NCBI GenBank assembly: GCA_947494145.1
Contig: CANLTZ010000004.1
Location: 124,001 to 188,000 of the forward strand
Direction: 5' to 3'
DNA length: 64,000 bases
Source of the DNA: an uncultured Jannaschia sp.
GTDB taxonomy: Bacteria; Pseudomonadota; Alphaproteobacteria; Rhodobacterales; Rhodobacteraceae
Shown here: positions 1 through 8,358 of the stretch, in pieces
Position numbering within the stretch: position 1 is the first letter of the stretch
Layout of the letters: each line of letters opens with the position of its first letter
Made by a program: the position numbers and the translations under genes
Notes under the pieces: model-generated
The model's database searches: none
Told to the model about the DNA's origin: nothing
Seen by the model: only the letters and a program-made list of their open reading frames with translations

Positions 1-254
1 ACGAAGTTCAGCCCCAGATAGAGCGCATTCTGACAAATCCCGAAGATGACAACGGCCCGCCACTGCCCGGCTGTCAGGCGCAATCGTTGGCCAATGGCAT
101 AGGCGATGGCGATGCCAAGCACGCCCGAGATGGCGAAACGCAGGGACAGCGACAGGATCGGGGGCGCTTCGGCGACGATGATCCGGGCGGACGTGAACGC
201 CGATGACCACATCAAGGCAAAAAGCAAACCATAGGCGAGCGCGCGAACATCCAT
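1..254 (-). CDS. EamA/DMT-family permease, N-terminal part (runs off the window)
   Basis: Only the first 84 codons are present; the gene continues beyond base 1. Translating the minus strand from the ATG at 254 gives MDVRALAYGLLFALMWSSAF, a membrane segment with the WSSAF signature typical of the first helix of EamA (drug/metabolite transporter) proteins. A second hydrophobic helix lies near residues 38-54 and a third starts near residue 68. The family exports amino acids or metabolites across the inner membrane, but the substrate cannot be inferred. It lies 47 bp downstream of hemN on the same strand and could be co-transcribed with it. The family call is fairly safe. Confidence 0.7.
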   Translation of the reverse strand, partial: MDVRALAYGLLFALMWSSAFTSARIIVAEAPPILSLSLRFAISGVLGIAIAYAIGQRLRLTAGQWRAVVIFGICQNALYLGLNF

Positions 255-301
255 GGCGCGACCCTCAGGATTTCCGGTCCGGGCGCAAGCCCTACGGCCG
301 G

Positions 302-1645
302 TCAGATCGCGCGGCTATGGCGACCGTCGGGCACGGCATAGGCATCAAGTTCCATCGCGATGAGCCGCGCAAGCGGACGCGCTTCGTCCTTGATGGTGAA
401 AAGGCCGTCTTCGCCGATATCTGTGGCCCGCGGCCAGCGTTCATGCACCTTGCGAACGAGGTTTGCAGCCTTGCGCGGCTCATTGGTGCTTTGTGGGTTG
501 ATCGAAAAGTCGCAAAGCAGCCGTTCGATCAGAAGGCCGCGGAACAGATCGTCGATGTTCAAAGCGTGCCCGCGGACGGTTGCAAGGCGCCCTTGTCCAA
601 CGCGGCTCCTCCAATCTGCGGTGCGGGCTGCGTTTTGGGCGTAGCCATGGGGGTATCGGGAAATGGCCGAAGCGCCGAGACCGATCAGTACGTCTTCTTC
701 ATCGGTCGTGTAACCTTGGAAGTTGCGATGTAGACGCCCGTTTCGCGCGGCACGGGAAAGTTCATCATCGGGTTTCGCGAAGTGGTCGATCCCGATGGCG
801 TCATAGCCATCCCGAAGAAGGCGGTCGCATGCCAAGCCAAACAGCCCCAGACGCGCAGGCCCGTCGGGTAGGTCCGAATCCGAAATCATCACCTGGCGCT
901 TGGATGCCCAGGGCACATGGGCATAGCCGTACAGCGCCATTCGGTCGGGGCGAAGCGCAAGCGCCTGGTCAAGCGTCCTGCCCAAGCTTGTCGCCGTCTG
1001 GTGCGGCAATCCATAAAGCAGGTCGAGGTTGATCCGGTCCACACCACGGTCGCGCAAGCCGTCGATTGCGGATCGTGTTTGCGCAAAGCTTTGCGGACGC
1101 CCGATGGCGGCCTGCACCGTTTCATCGAAATCCTGAACGCCAAGGCTGGCACGCGTCATCCCCGCAGCGGCGAGCGCGTCGAGGCGAACATCGTCGATTT
1201 CCGTTGGATCGACTTCCACAGAGATTTCAGCCCCAGGGGCGATCTGGAAGGAGTCCGTGACGATCTTGAAGACGCGTTCAATGAGCGGCGAGGGTAGCAG
1301 AGTGGGCGTTCCACCACCCAGATGAAGATGATTAACCTTCAACCCCGCGGGCAGACGCGCCGCGACAAGAAGGGCCTCTTCCTCGATGGCATCGAGATAG
1401 GGTGACAGCGGCGCATCACTGGATGTTCCCTGTGTTCTGCACGCGCAGAACCAGCAAAGGCGCCGGCAGAATGGTATGTGAATGTAAAGCGATATCCCCG
1501 CGCCTTCTGCTATCCGGCCCATCCAGGCTTCTGCCTGCTCTGGTCCGACACGATCATCGAACTGTGTCGCAGGCGGGTAGCTAGTGTAGCGCGGTGCGTT
1601 TCGTTGGAAAAGCCGGTCGTCGCCGATTGGGAGGAGATGCGTCAT
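302..1645 (-). CDS. hemN: Oxygen-independent coproporphyrinogen III oxidase (radical SAM)
   Basis: This 447-residue cytoplasmic enzyme makes protoporphyrinogen IX from coproporphyrinogen III without oxygen, a haem and (bacterio)chlorophyll synthesis step under low oxygen. The radical-SAM cluster motif CRRLCWFC (CxxxCxxC) lies near residues 59-66 after the typical YIHIPFC lead-in, and a GGGTPTLL SAM-binding motif follows near residue 111. The length and the HemN-specific C-terminal region (HRNFQGYTT) distinguish it from HemW. It is divergent from fnrL, and an FNR palindrome at 1680-1693 lies just upstream of its start, which fits anaerobic induction. The same neighbourhood is known in Rhodobacter. 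Confidence 0.93.
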   Translation of the reverse strand: MTHLLPIGDDRLFQRNAPRYTSYPPATQFDDRVGPEQAEAWMGRIAEGAGISLYIHIPFCRRLCWFCACRTQGTSSDAPLSPYLDAIEEEALLVAARLPAGLKVNHLHLGGGTPTLLPSPLIERVFKIVTDSFQIAPGAEISVEVDPTEIDDVRLDALAAAGMTRASLGVQDFDETVQAAIGRPQSFAQTRSAIDGLRDRGVDRINLDLLYGLPHQTATSLGRTLDQALALRPDRMALYGYAHVPWASKRQVMISDSDLPDGPARLGLFGLACDRLLRDGYDAIGIDHFAKPDDELSRAARNGRLHRNFQGYTTDEEDVLIGLGASAISRYPHGYAQNAARTADWRSRVGQGRLATVRGHALNIDDLFRGLLIERLLCDFSINPQSTNEPRKAANLVRKVHERWPRATDIGEDGLFTIKDEARPLARLIAMELDAYAVPDGRHSRAI

Positions 1646-1679
1646 ATTGTACGCCTGCCCCTATGGCGGGACTCCTGCC

Positions 1680-1693
1680 TTGATGTAAATCAA
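1680..1693. promoter_or_regulatory. FNR box between hemN and fnrL
   Basis: The sequence TTGATGTAAATCAA is a perfect TTGAT-N4-ATCAA palindrome, the FNR/FnrL consensus. It lies 34 bp upstream of the hemN ATG and 23 bp upstream of the preferred fnrL ATG, so it may serve both genes. A second dyad, TTGAT-N3-ATCAA, follows at 1696-1708, but its 3-bp spacer departs from the consensus. Confidence 0.85.
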
Positions 1694-1716
1694 AGTTGAT
1701 GCCATCAATGTCAGGA

Positions 1717-2448
1717 ATGACCGCTTCAGTTATACTTACCGGCCCGGAATCCTGTTCGGGTTGCGCGATACGTCACCGCGCCGTTTGTGCCTCTTGCGAG
1801 AGCGAGGAGCTCAGCCGCCTCTCTCAAATGAAGAGCTATCGAAGCTGGACCACTGGCGAAACGATCGTCATGGAAGGTGAACCTTTGCCGTTCGTCGGGT
1901 CCGTTGTGTCCGGTTGCGCGACCTTGACCCGCTCTATGGAAGATGGCCGCACGCAGATGGTCGGGCTTTTGATGCCGTCGGATTTCGTCGGCCGCCCCGG
2001 TAGGACGACCGCCGCCTATGAAGTGGTTGCCGCGACCGATCTGGTCCTGTGTCAATTCCGCCGCGATGCGTTCGAGGAAATGATGGCCGAGACGCCCAAC
2101 GTCTCTCAGCGGCTGCTGGAGATGTCGCTCGATGAACTCGACGCGGCGCGCGATTGGATGCTTGTCCTGGGTCGCAAGACGGCCCGCGAAAAAGTGGCCA
2201 CTTTGCTTGCCAACGTTCTGCGCCGGGCGCCGACCGACCAGCGTCCGCTTCGCGCGGAATTGCCGCTGACGCGGGATGCCATGGCCACCTACCTTGGTCT
2301 TACAATCGAAACCGTCAGCCGTCAGATCAGCGCCCTTCGCAAAGCCGAAATCATCCGTCTCGAAGGAAATCGTACAGTCCTTTGCGACGATTACGGTGCG
2401 TTGCTGACTGAGGCAGGCGACGACGATGACGGGGATGGTCTTTACTGA
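1717..2448 (+). CDS. fnrL: FnrL, oxygen-sensing Crp/Fnr transcription regulator
   Basis: This 243-residue cytoplasmic regulator carries an N-terminal cysteine cluster (Cys13, 16, 24, 27; C-x2-C-x7-C-x2-C) that should hold an oxygen-labile [4Fe-4S] cluster. A further Cys in ATDLVLCQF corresponds to the fourth ligand of E. coli FNR. A cyclic-nucleotide-like beta roll fills the middle. The C-terminal HTH contains ETVSR, the Glu-Ser-Arg recognition triad that reads TTGAT half sites. I chose ATG 1717 because the FnrL family starts a few residues before the Cys cluster; in-frame ATGs at 1699 and 1708 are possible. It probably controls the adjacent hemN, ccoNOQP and ccoGHIS, each of which has an FNR box. 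Confidence 0.93.
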   Translation: MTASVILTGPESCSGCAIRHRAVCASCESEELSRLSQMKSYRSWTTGETIVMEGEPLPFVGSVVSGCATLTRSMEDGRTQMVGLLMPSDFVGRPGRTTAAYEVVAATDLVLCQFRRDAFEEMMAETPNVSQRLLEMSLDELDAARDWMLVLGRKTAREKVATLLANVLRRAPTDQRPLRAELPLTRDAMATYLGLTIETVSRQISALRKAEIIRLEGNRTVLCDDYGALLTEAGDDDDGDGLY

Positions 2449-2455
2449 CATCACC

Positions 2456-2469
2456 TTGACTCAGATCAA
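2456..2469. promoter_or_regulatory. FNR box upstream of ccoN
   Basis: TTGACTCAGATCAA matches TTGAT-N4-ATCAA at 9 of 10 conserved positions. It lies 78 bp upstream of the ccoN start, a normal distance for an activating site centred near -41.5 of the promoter. Confidence 0.8.
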
Positions 2470-2547
2470 GGTCACCCCCAACGCCACTTCGTAGTCAAAC
2501 TTCCGAGAGGGACCGTCTGGCCGGTCCTGACGACGGAAGGACGACCG

Positions 2548-4146
2548 ATGGATTATCTCAAACTCGTTGCTCTGGGCTTGGTCGCGTTGTTCGCGGCCAT
2601 TGCCGCAAACTGGGCGCAAGACGTGGCCTATATGGTCCACGCAATCATAATCATGCTGGTCGCCGGGGGCATGTTCTTGTGGATCCTCCGCGGCATGGAG
2701 GAGCCGGTGGCGGCTGCGCCTGCCCCCGCGCCGACGGGATATATGGACGGCCCCGTCCGGTACGGCGTGATCGCCACGGCATTCTGGGGGTTGATCGGGT
2801 TCCTGGCCGGAACATTCATCGCTATGCAACTGGCCTTCCCGGTTCTCAACTTCGAATGGGGCCAGCCCTTCACGAATTTCGGACGCCTTCGCCCGCTGCA
2901 TACCAGCGCGGTGATCTTTGCATTCGGGGGCAACGCCCTGATCGCCACATCGTTCTACATCGTCCAGCGAACGTCCTCGGCCCGGCTGTGGGGCGGTAAC
3001 CTGCCCTGGTTCGTCTTCTGGGGTTACAATCTGTTCATCGTTCTGGCCGCGACCGGCTACCTGTTGGGCGGAACCCAGGGCAAAGAATATGCTGAGCCGG
3101 AATGGTACGTCGACATCTGGCTGACCGTTGTCTGGGTCGCCTATCTAGCGGTCTTCATGGGCACGATCCTGAACCGGAAGGAACGCCACATCTACGTGGC
3201 CAACTGGTTCTTCCTGGCCTTCATCGTCACCGTCGCGATGCTTCACATCGTCAACAACCTGTCCATCCCCGTCAGCATCTTCGGTTCCAAGTCGGTACAG
3301 GTCTTCGCGGGTGTGCAGGATGCCATGACGCAGTGGTGGTACGGCCACAACGCGGTGGGCTTCTTCCTGACCGCAGGCTTCCTGGGGATGATGTACTATT
3401 TCATCCCCAAGCAGGCGAACCGCCCCGTCTATTCCTACAAGCTGTCGATCATTCACTTCTGGGCGCTGATCTTCCTGTATATCTGGGCCGGTCCGCACCA
3501 CCTGCATTACACTGCGCTGCCCGATTGGGCCTCGACCCTGGGCATGGTGTTCTCGATCGTGCTGTGGATGCCCAGCTGGGGTGGCATGATCAACGGCCTG
3601 ATGACGCTGGAAGGCGCTTGGGACAAGATCCGCACCGACCCGATCATTCGGATGTTCGTCGCGTCGCTGGCCTTCTACGGCATGTCGACCTTCGAAGGCC
3701 CGATGATGTCGATCAAGGCGGTCAACTCGCTGAGCCACTATACTGACTGGACGATCGGCCACGTGCATTCCGGCGCATTGGGTTGGAACGGCCTGATCAC
3801 CTTCGGCGCGCTCTACTTCCTGACGCCCAAGCTTTGGGGCCGCGACAAGATGTATTCCATGCCGGCGATCAACCTGCACTTCTGGTTGGCCACTGTGGGC
3901 ATCGTTCTCTACGCCTCGTCCATGTGGGTGACCGGCATTATGGAAGGCCTGATGTGGCGTGAAGTGGATGCCAACGGCTTCCTGGTGAACAGCTTCGCCG
4001 ACACCGTCTCCGCCAAGTTCCCGATGTACGTGGTCCGTGGCCTGGGTGGTCTGCTCTACGTCGCCGGTGCCGTGGTCATGTGCTGGAACATGTGGATGAC
4101 CATCCGCGACCCGAAGCCCGCCGTAATCGCAACCCCCGCGGAGTAA
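2548..4146 (+). CDS. ccoN: cbb3-type cytochrome c oxidase subunit I
   Basis: This 532-residue polytopic membrane protein is the catalytic core of the high-affinity cbb3 terminal oxidase, carrying haem b, haem b3 and CuB. Ligand histidines are visible in [10 protein letters not shown], in [13 protein letters not shown] (the CuB pair) and in [13 protein letters not shown] (haem ligands). An AGPHHLHY-type segment is diagnostic of CcoN. The length matches Rhodobacter CcoN. An AAGGA-type RBS lies in front of the start. It is the first gene of ccoNOQP and is preceded by an FNR box. Confidence 0.97.
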   Translation: MDYLKLVALGLVALFAAIAANWAQDVAYMVHAIIIMLVAGGMFLWILRGMEEPVAAAPAPAPTGYMDGPVRYGVIATAFWGLIGFLAGTFIAMQLAFPVLNFEWGQPFTNFGRLRPLHTSAVIFAFGGNALIATSFYIVQRTSSARLWGGNLPWFVFWGYNLFIVLAATGYLLGGTQGKEYAEPEWYVDIWLTVVWVAYLAVFMGTILNRKERHIYVANWFFLAFIVTVAMLHIVNNLSIPVSIFGSKSVQVFAGVQDAMTQWWYGHNAVGFFLTAGFLGMMYYFIPKQANRPVYSYKLSIIHFWALIFLYIWAGPHHLHYTALPDWASTLGMVFSIVLWMPSWGGMINGLMTLEGAWDKIRTDPIIRMFVASLAFYGMSTFEGPMMSIKAVNSLSHYTDWTIGHVHSGALGWNGLITFGALYFLTPKLWGRDKMYSMPAINLHFWLATVGIVLYASSMWVTGIMEGLMWREVDANGFLVNSFADTVSAKFPMYVVRGLGGLLYVAGAVVMCWNMWMTIRDPKPAVIATPAE

Positions 4147-4152
4147 TTGAAA

Positions 4153-4914
4153 ATGACCGACTTCGTTGAACCCGGTGGGCAGCAGGAAGAACCCAAGCCC
4201 ACCTTCCACCAGAAGCTGGAGCGGAACGCGACACTTCTCCTCGTCTCTTCCCTTCTGGTGGTGACCGTCGGCGGCATCGTCGAGATCGCGCCCCTCTTCT
4301 GGTTGGAAAACACCATTGAGGATGTGGACGGGATGCGCCCCTACACCCCGTTGGAGCTTGCGGGACGCGACATCTACATTCGCGAAGGCTGCTATGTTTG
4401 CCACTCGCAGATGGTGCGCCCCATGCGCGATGAGGTGGAACGCTACGGCCATTACTCCCTCGCCGCGGAATCCATGTACGACCATCCATTCCAGTGGGGT
4501 TCCAAGCGGACGGGTCCCGACCTGGCGCGCGTCGGTGGCCGCTACTCGGATGAATGGCACGTGGACCACCTGATGGACCCGCAAAGCGTCGTGCCCGAAA
4601 GCATCATGCCGAAATACGCGTTCCTGGCCGACACGCCGCTGAACGCCAGCAATATCGGCGACTTGGTGGCGACCCATCAGTTTGTCGGGGTGCCCTATAG
4701 CGCCGAAATGGTTGAACAAGCCCGTTTGGATGTGGCTGTTCAGGCTGACCCCGACGCCGACTGGGACGGCTTGGTGGAACGCTACCCAGGGGCCATTGTC
4801 CGCAACTTCGACGGCAACCCCGCGCTCACCGAAATGGATGCGCTGGTGGCCTATCTGCAAATGCTCGGGACGTTGGTGGATTTCTCCACCTTCGAACCCG
4901 ATGCAAGCCGCTGA
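4153..4914 (+). CDS. ccoO: cbb3-type cytochrome c oxidase subunit II, mono-haem cytochrome c
   Basis: This 253-residue membrane-anchored cytochrome c is part of the cbb3 oxidase. A single N-terminal helix (about residues 30-50) is followed by one CxxCH site in [14 protein letters not shown], with Met and Pro residues typical of CcoO. The protein passes electrons from CcoP to CcoN on the periplasmic side. It starts six bases after the ccoN stop codon. A TTG six bases earlier in frame is possible, but the ATG is preferred. Confidence 0.95.
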   Translation: MTDFVEPGGQQEEPKPTFHQKLERNATLLLVSSLLVVTVGGIVEIAPLFWLENTIEDVDGMRPYTPLELAGRDIYIREGCYVCHSQMVRPMRDEVERYGHYSLAAESMYDHPFQWGSKRTGPDLARVGGRYSDEWHVDHLMDPQSVVPESIMPKYAFLADTPLNASNIGDLVATHQFVGVPYSAEMVEQARLDVAVQADPDADWDGLVERYPGAIVRNFDGNPALTEMDALVAYLQMLGTLVDFSTFEPDASR

Positions 4915-4924
4915 GGGAACGATC

Positions 4925-5158
4925 ATGGACCTCTATTCACTCCTCCGGGAAATTGCAGATAGCTGGGGCCTTCTGTGCCTCTTCACCTTCTTCGTCGGCA
5001 CGGCCGTCTGGGTCTTCCGGCCCGGGTCGCGCCCGCTGCACGATGACGCGGCTCAGGTTCCGTTTCGCGAAACCGAGCCCATGACCTGCCCCAATGCCTG
5101 CCCCGCCTGTACCTGCGGCCAGGTCCCCGACTTCTTTGGAAAGGGGGAAGCGCAATGA
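4925..5158 (+). CDS. ccoQ: cbb3-type oxidase small subunit CcoQ with a cysteine-rich tail
   Basis: This 77-residue protein has a single transmembrane helix (about residues 17-33) followed by the RPGSR segment typical of CcoQ/FixQ, which stabilises the cbb3 complex. The tail is unusual: Cys55, 59, 62 and 64 form CPNACPACTC, a possible metal-binding knuckle, most likely on the cytoplasmic side. It lies between ccoO and ccoP and overlaps the ccoP start by four bases. The identification rests on position and the N-terminal half. Confidence 0.9.
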   Translation: MDLYSLLREIADSWGLLCLFTFFVGTAVWVFRPGSRPLHDDAAQVPFRETEPMTCPNACPACTCGQVPDFFGKGEAQ

Positions 5159-6030
5159 CCGATAAGCGCATTGACCAAGAAACCGGAACCGAGACCACGG
5201 GCCATACCTGGGACGGGATCGAAGAACTGAACACCCCGCTACCCCGTTGGTGGCTATGGACCTTCTACGCCACGATTATCTGGGCGATTATCTATACGAT
5301 CCTGTTCCCGGCCTGGCCCCTGGTCTCGGGCGCGACGGCCGGGATACTGGGCTATTCCACCCGTGGTGAAGTCGCCGCAGAGATCGAGCGCTTCAACGCC
5401 TCCAATGCTGACATTTTCGGCAGCCTTGAGACGATTGAACTGGCCGCTTTGCCTGCCGATGAAGACCTTCATCGGTTCGCGATATCGGCGGGTGAATCCG
5501 TCTTCCGCAACAACTGCTCCCAATGCCACGGCGCCGGGGGCGGGGGCGTTCAGGCTAATGGCTATCCCAGTCTCGTGGACGATGACTGGCTTTGGGGCGG
5601 CACGCTGGAAGATATCGCTCTGACGGTTCGCCACGGCATCCGCAACGAAGATGACCCTGATGCCCGCTGGTCGGAAATGCCGGCTTTCGGCGAAATCCTT
5701 GAAGACGAAGATATCGCCAAGTTGACGGCACATGTCCGCTCCCTCTCTGGTTTGGGCGAGGGGGATGCCGATGGCGCGGTTCTCTTTGATGAGAATTGCT
5801 CGTCCTGCCACGGGGTTGACGGGATGGGCGACCGTTTCCTCGGCGCCCCGAACTTGACGGATGTCATCTGGCTTTATGGCGGCAGCGAAGATGCTGTCTA
5901 CGAAAGCATCAGCCAGGCCCGGTTCGGCGTCATGCCGCCTTGGGGTGAGCGTTTGGGCGAAGCTCAGGTCCGCGCCGTTTCCGCCTATGTGCACAGCCGC
6001 GGTGGCGGCGAAGACATGGCCGCTGAGTAA
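5155..6030 (+). CDS. ccoP: cbb3-type cytochrome c oxidase subunit III, di-haem cytochrome c
   Basis: This 291-residue protein has an N-terminal membrane region (helix near residues 35-58) and two periplasmic cytochrome c domains with CSQCH near residue 121 and CSSCH near residue 217. Each domain has a downstream Met ligand (EMPAFG, VMPPWG). It accepts electrons from soluble cytochromes and passes them to CcoO. It overlaps ccoQ by ATGA, and a strong terminator follows 60 bp downstream. Confidence 0.96.
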   Translation: MTDKRIDQETGTETTGHTWDGIEELNTPLPRWWLWTFYATIIWAIIYTILFPAWPLVSGATAGILGYSTRGEVAAEIERFNASNADIFGSLETIELAALPADEDLHRFAISAGESVFRNNCSQCHGAGGGGVQANGYPSLVDDDWLWGGTLEDIALTVRHGIRNEDDPDARWSEMPAFGEILEDEDIAKLTAHVRSLSGLGEGDADGAVLFDENCSSCHGVDGMGDRFLGAPNLTDVIWLYGGSEDAVYESISQARFGVMPPWGERLGEAQVRAVSAYVHSRGGGEDMAAE

Positions 6031-6091
6031 GCCCTTCCGCGTCGCCTCCATGGCGGCGACGCGGCCAACCCGGCTTGAGGGAGCCGGGTCA

Positions 6092-6130
6092 AAGCGCCCC
6101 AAGGGTCCCAAAGCCCTTGGGGCGCTTTTT
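6092..6130 (+). terminator. Rho-independent terminator of ccoNOQP
   Basis: A 14-bp perfect stem (6092-6105 with 6114-6127) with an 8-nt loop is followed by a short T run. It ends the ccoNOQP transcript. Confidence 0.92.
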
Positions 6131-6411
6131 CGTCGGAGCAGAGAGCTTGCCGCTATGTCACAGGACCGGACTCAAGCCCGCAGGGCGCCGGTCCATCACC
6201 GGGCCGCCCCCCGGCCCCGCGATTTGATTGGCGTTGGCGCGAAGCCTCGGCCCTCACGGATGTCGCTGCCATGAAGGGCAATAGCGCCACGAGTGGATCG
6301 CCATGCCGCGGCCTGCCGATGGACCGGCTTGCACGCATGTTGCCAACCATCGCCCCCAGACAAGATGTCTCACCTTTCCCGAGAGATGCTGGAACCCTGC
6401 CGTAACGGCAG

Positions 6412-6425
6412 TTGATCCACGTCAA
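6412..6425. promoter_or_regulatory. FNR box upstream of ccoG
   Basis: TTGATCCACGTCAA matches TTGAT-N4-ATCAA at 9 of 10 conserved positions. It lies 63 bp upstream of the chosen ccoG start and supports a start at 6489 rather than 6303. Confidence 0.78.
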
Positions 6426-6488
6426 GGAATCGCGCCGCCCCCCATGCGAGGCAGAGCGGACGGGGTCCCCTCCCCCGTGGAGAACGCC

Positions 6489-7928
6489 ATGACTGACACG
6501 ACCCCACCCCCTCTCTTTGCCGCGCAGGAGCCGATCTTTCCCAAGAAAGTGTCGGGCAAATTCCGCAACCTGAAATGGGCGGTGATGATCGTGACCTTGG
6601 GGATCTACTATCTGGTCCCCTGGATCCGTTGGGACCGCGGCCCGAACCTGCCCGACCAAGCCGTCTTGGTGGACCTGGCCGGGCGGCGTTTCTACTTCTA
6701 CTGGATCGAGATCTGGCCCCACGAATTCTATTTCGTGGCAGGTCTTCTGATCATGGCGGGGCTTGGCCTGTTCCTCTTCACCTCGGCCCTTGGCCGGGTC
6801 TGGTGCGGCTATACCTGCCCGCAAACCGTCTGGACCGACCTTTTCATCGCGACAGAACGCTGGATCGAGGGGGACCGCAACGCGCGTGTTCGTCTATGGA
6901 AGGCGCCCTGGACCTTCCGCAAGATTCGGCTGCGCGCCTTCAAATGGACCCTCTGGGCCGTGATCGGCGTGGCCACGGGCGGCGCGTGGGTCTTCTACTT
7001 CGCCGATGCGCCAACGTTGGCCCAGCAACTCTTCACCGGCACGGCACCCGCCATTGCCTACATCACCATTGCGATCCTGACCGCGACGACGGTCGTCTTG
7101 GGCGGCTTCATGCGCGAACAGGTCTGCCTTTACATGTGCCCCTGGCCCCGCATCCAGGGTGCCATGGTGGACGAAGGGACGCTGACCGTCGGCTACCGCG
7201 AATGGCGGGGTGAGCCGCGGGGTAAGGCGCGCGACGAAAGCGCGGGCGACTGCATCGACTGCATGGCCTGCGTGAATGTCTGCCCCACCGGCGTCGATAT
7301 CCGCGATGGCCAGCAGATGGGTTGCATCAGTTGCGCGCTTTGCATCGATGCGTGCGACGACATCATGGCCAAGCTGGGCCGGGAACGGGGGCTGGTGGAT
7401 TACTTGGCCCTGTCCGACACGCCCACGGCCGACCCCAACTGGAAACCGACCTCCGCCTGGAAGCACATCTTCCGCCGCCGCACGATCATCTACACGTTGC
7501 TCTGGTCCGCCATTGGCATCGCCCTCGTCGTGGCTTTGTTCATCCGGCCCGAAATCGACATGACCGTCGCGCCGATCCGCAACCCCACTTTCGTGACGCT
7601 GTCGGACGGCACCATCCGCAACGCCTATGATATCCGGCTGCGCAACAAGCATGGCGAGGCACGGGATTTCCGACTTTCGCTGGTGTCAGACGACCTTCTG
7701 CGCATCGAGCTTGAGGGTCGCGACAGCCTTGTCGTGCCGGTCCCTCCGGACACGACCTTCCGCCAGCGCGTCTATGTTTCGGCGCGACCCCAAGATGCCG
7801 CCGCCTCGGCTGACCGCACCGACCTGCGGTTCTGGGTCGAGGATCTGACTTCGGCGGAACGCGCCCACAGCGACACCATCTTTTTCGGACAGGAGAGCTT
7901 CGATGAACGCAGTCATGACGGGCCGTAA
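6489..7928 (+). CDS. ccoG: CcoG/RdxB, cbb3 oxidase assembly ferredoxin-like Cu reductase
   Basis: This 479-residue membrane iron-sulfur protein acts in cbb3 biogenesis; the family is known to reduce Cu(II) for delivery to CcoN. Two ferredoxin-like clusters are visible: CIDCMACVNVCP near residue 254 and CISCALCIDAC near residue 278. Several transmembrane helices precede them (GYTCPQTVW lies between two), and a C-terminal immunoglobulin-like FixG domain follows (about 380-479). The start at 6489 gives the expected N-terminus (MTDTTPPPLFAAQEP), and the FNR box falls just upstream. It overlaps ccoH by 26 bases. Confidence 0.93.
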   Translation: MTDTTPPPLFAAQEPIFPKKVSGKFRNLKWAVMIVTLGIYYLVPWIRWDRGPNLPDQAVLVDLAGRRFYFYWIEIWPHEFYFVAGLLIMAGLGLFLFTSALGRVWCGYTCPQTVWTDLFIATERWIEGDRNARVRLWKAPWTFRKIRLRAFKWTLWAVIGVATGGAWVFYFADAPTLAQQLFTGTAPAIAYITIAILTATTVVLGGFMREQVCLYMCPWPRIQGAMVDEGTLTVGYREWRGEPRGKARDESAGDCIDCMACVNVCPTGVDIRDGQQMGCISCALCIDACDDIMAKLGRERGLVDYLALSDTPTADPNWKPTSAWKHIFRRRTIIYTLLWSAIGIALVVALFIRPEIDMTVAPIRNPTFVTLSDGTIRNAYDIRLRNKHGEARDFRLSLVSDDLLRIELEGRDSLVVPVPPDTTFRQRVYVSARPQDAAASADRTDLRFWVEDLTSAERAHSDTIFFGQESFDERSHDGP

Positions 7929-8358
7929 GGTCCTTGCCATATTCGTTCTGGGCTTTGGCATCATCATCACGGTAAACCTGACGCTTGCCTTCAATGCCAT
8001 CCGCACCTTCCCAGGGCTGGAGACGAAGAACAGCTACGTCGCGTCGCAGCAATTCGATGCCAATCGCGCCGCGCAGGAAGCGCTGGGCTGGCAGACATCG
8101 TTGGTGCTGGAAGGCGATACGCTGATCCTCGACATGCGCGACCGCGCGGGACGGCCGGTGGGGGATGCAGACATCGTCTCGACCCTGGGGCGCGCGACCA
8201 ATGTGTCGCAGGACATGACACCGGCTTTTGCCTTCGACGGCCAAGTTTGGCGCGCGCCGGTCGATCTTGCCCCTGGCAATTGGGATCTGCGGATGCAGGC
8301 CACTGCCGCTGATGGCACGATCTTTCGCCGCCGCCTGAAGTTGGAGACCATTCGATGA
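7903..8358 (+). CDS. ccoH: CcoH/FixH, cbb3 oxidase assembly protein
   Basis: This 151-residue protein has one N-terminal membrane helix (about residues 8-30) and a periplasmic domain ending in RRLKLET, as in FixH/RdxH. Such proteins associate with CcoNOP and stabilise the complex during assembly. It overlaps both ccoG (26 bases) and ccoI (ATGA), so the operon is translationally coupled. Confidence 0.9.
   Translation: MNAVMTGRKVLAIFVLGFGIIITVNLTLAFNAIRTFPGLETKNSYVASQQFDANRAAQEALGWQTSLVLEGDTLILDMRDRAGRPVGDADIVSTLGRATNVSQDMTPAFAFDGQVWRAPVDLAPGNWDLRMQATAADGTIFRRRLKLETIR

Larger units (their letters stand above)
6031..6488. other. 458-bp intergenic region between ccoP and ccoG
   Basis: No convincing gene was found in this stretch on either strand. 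It holds the ccoP terminator (6092-6130) and the FNR box of the ccoG operon (6412-6425). An open frame reads into ccoG from 6303, but its residues do not resemble CcoG, so I treat it as a leader. Confidence 0.7.

Noticed and set aside
3145-4926. A 593-codon open frame antisense to ccoN and ccoO.
   Set aside because: Its residues are low-complexity and rich in His, Arg, Gly and Val with no family motif. It arises because high third-position G+C removes stops opposite the real ccoN and ccoO genes.
6303-6488. N-terminal extension of ccoG from an upstream ATG.
   Set aside because: It would include the FNR box and residues unlike CcoG; the ATG at 6489 gives the expected N-terminus.
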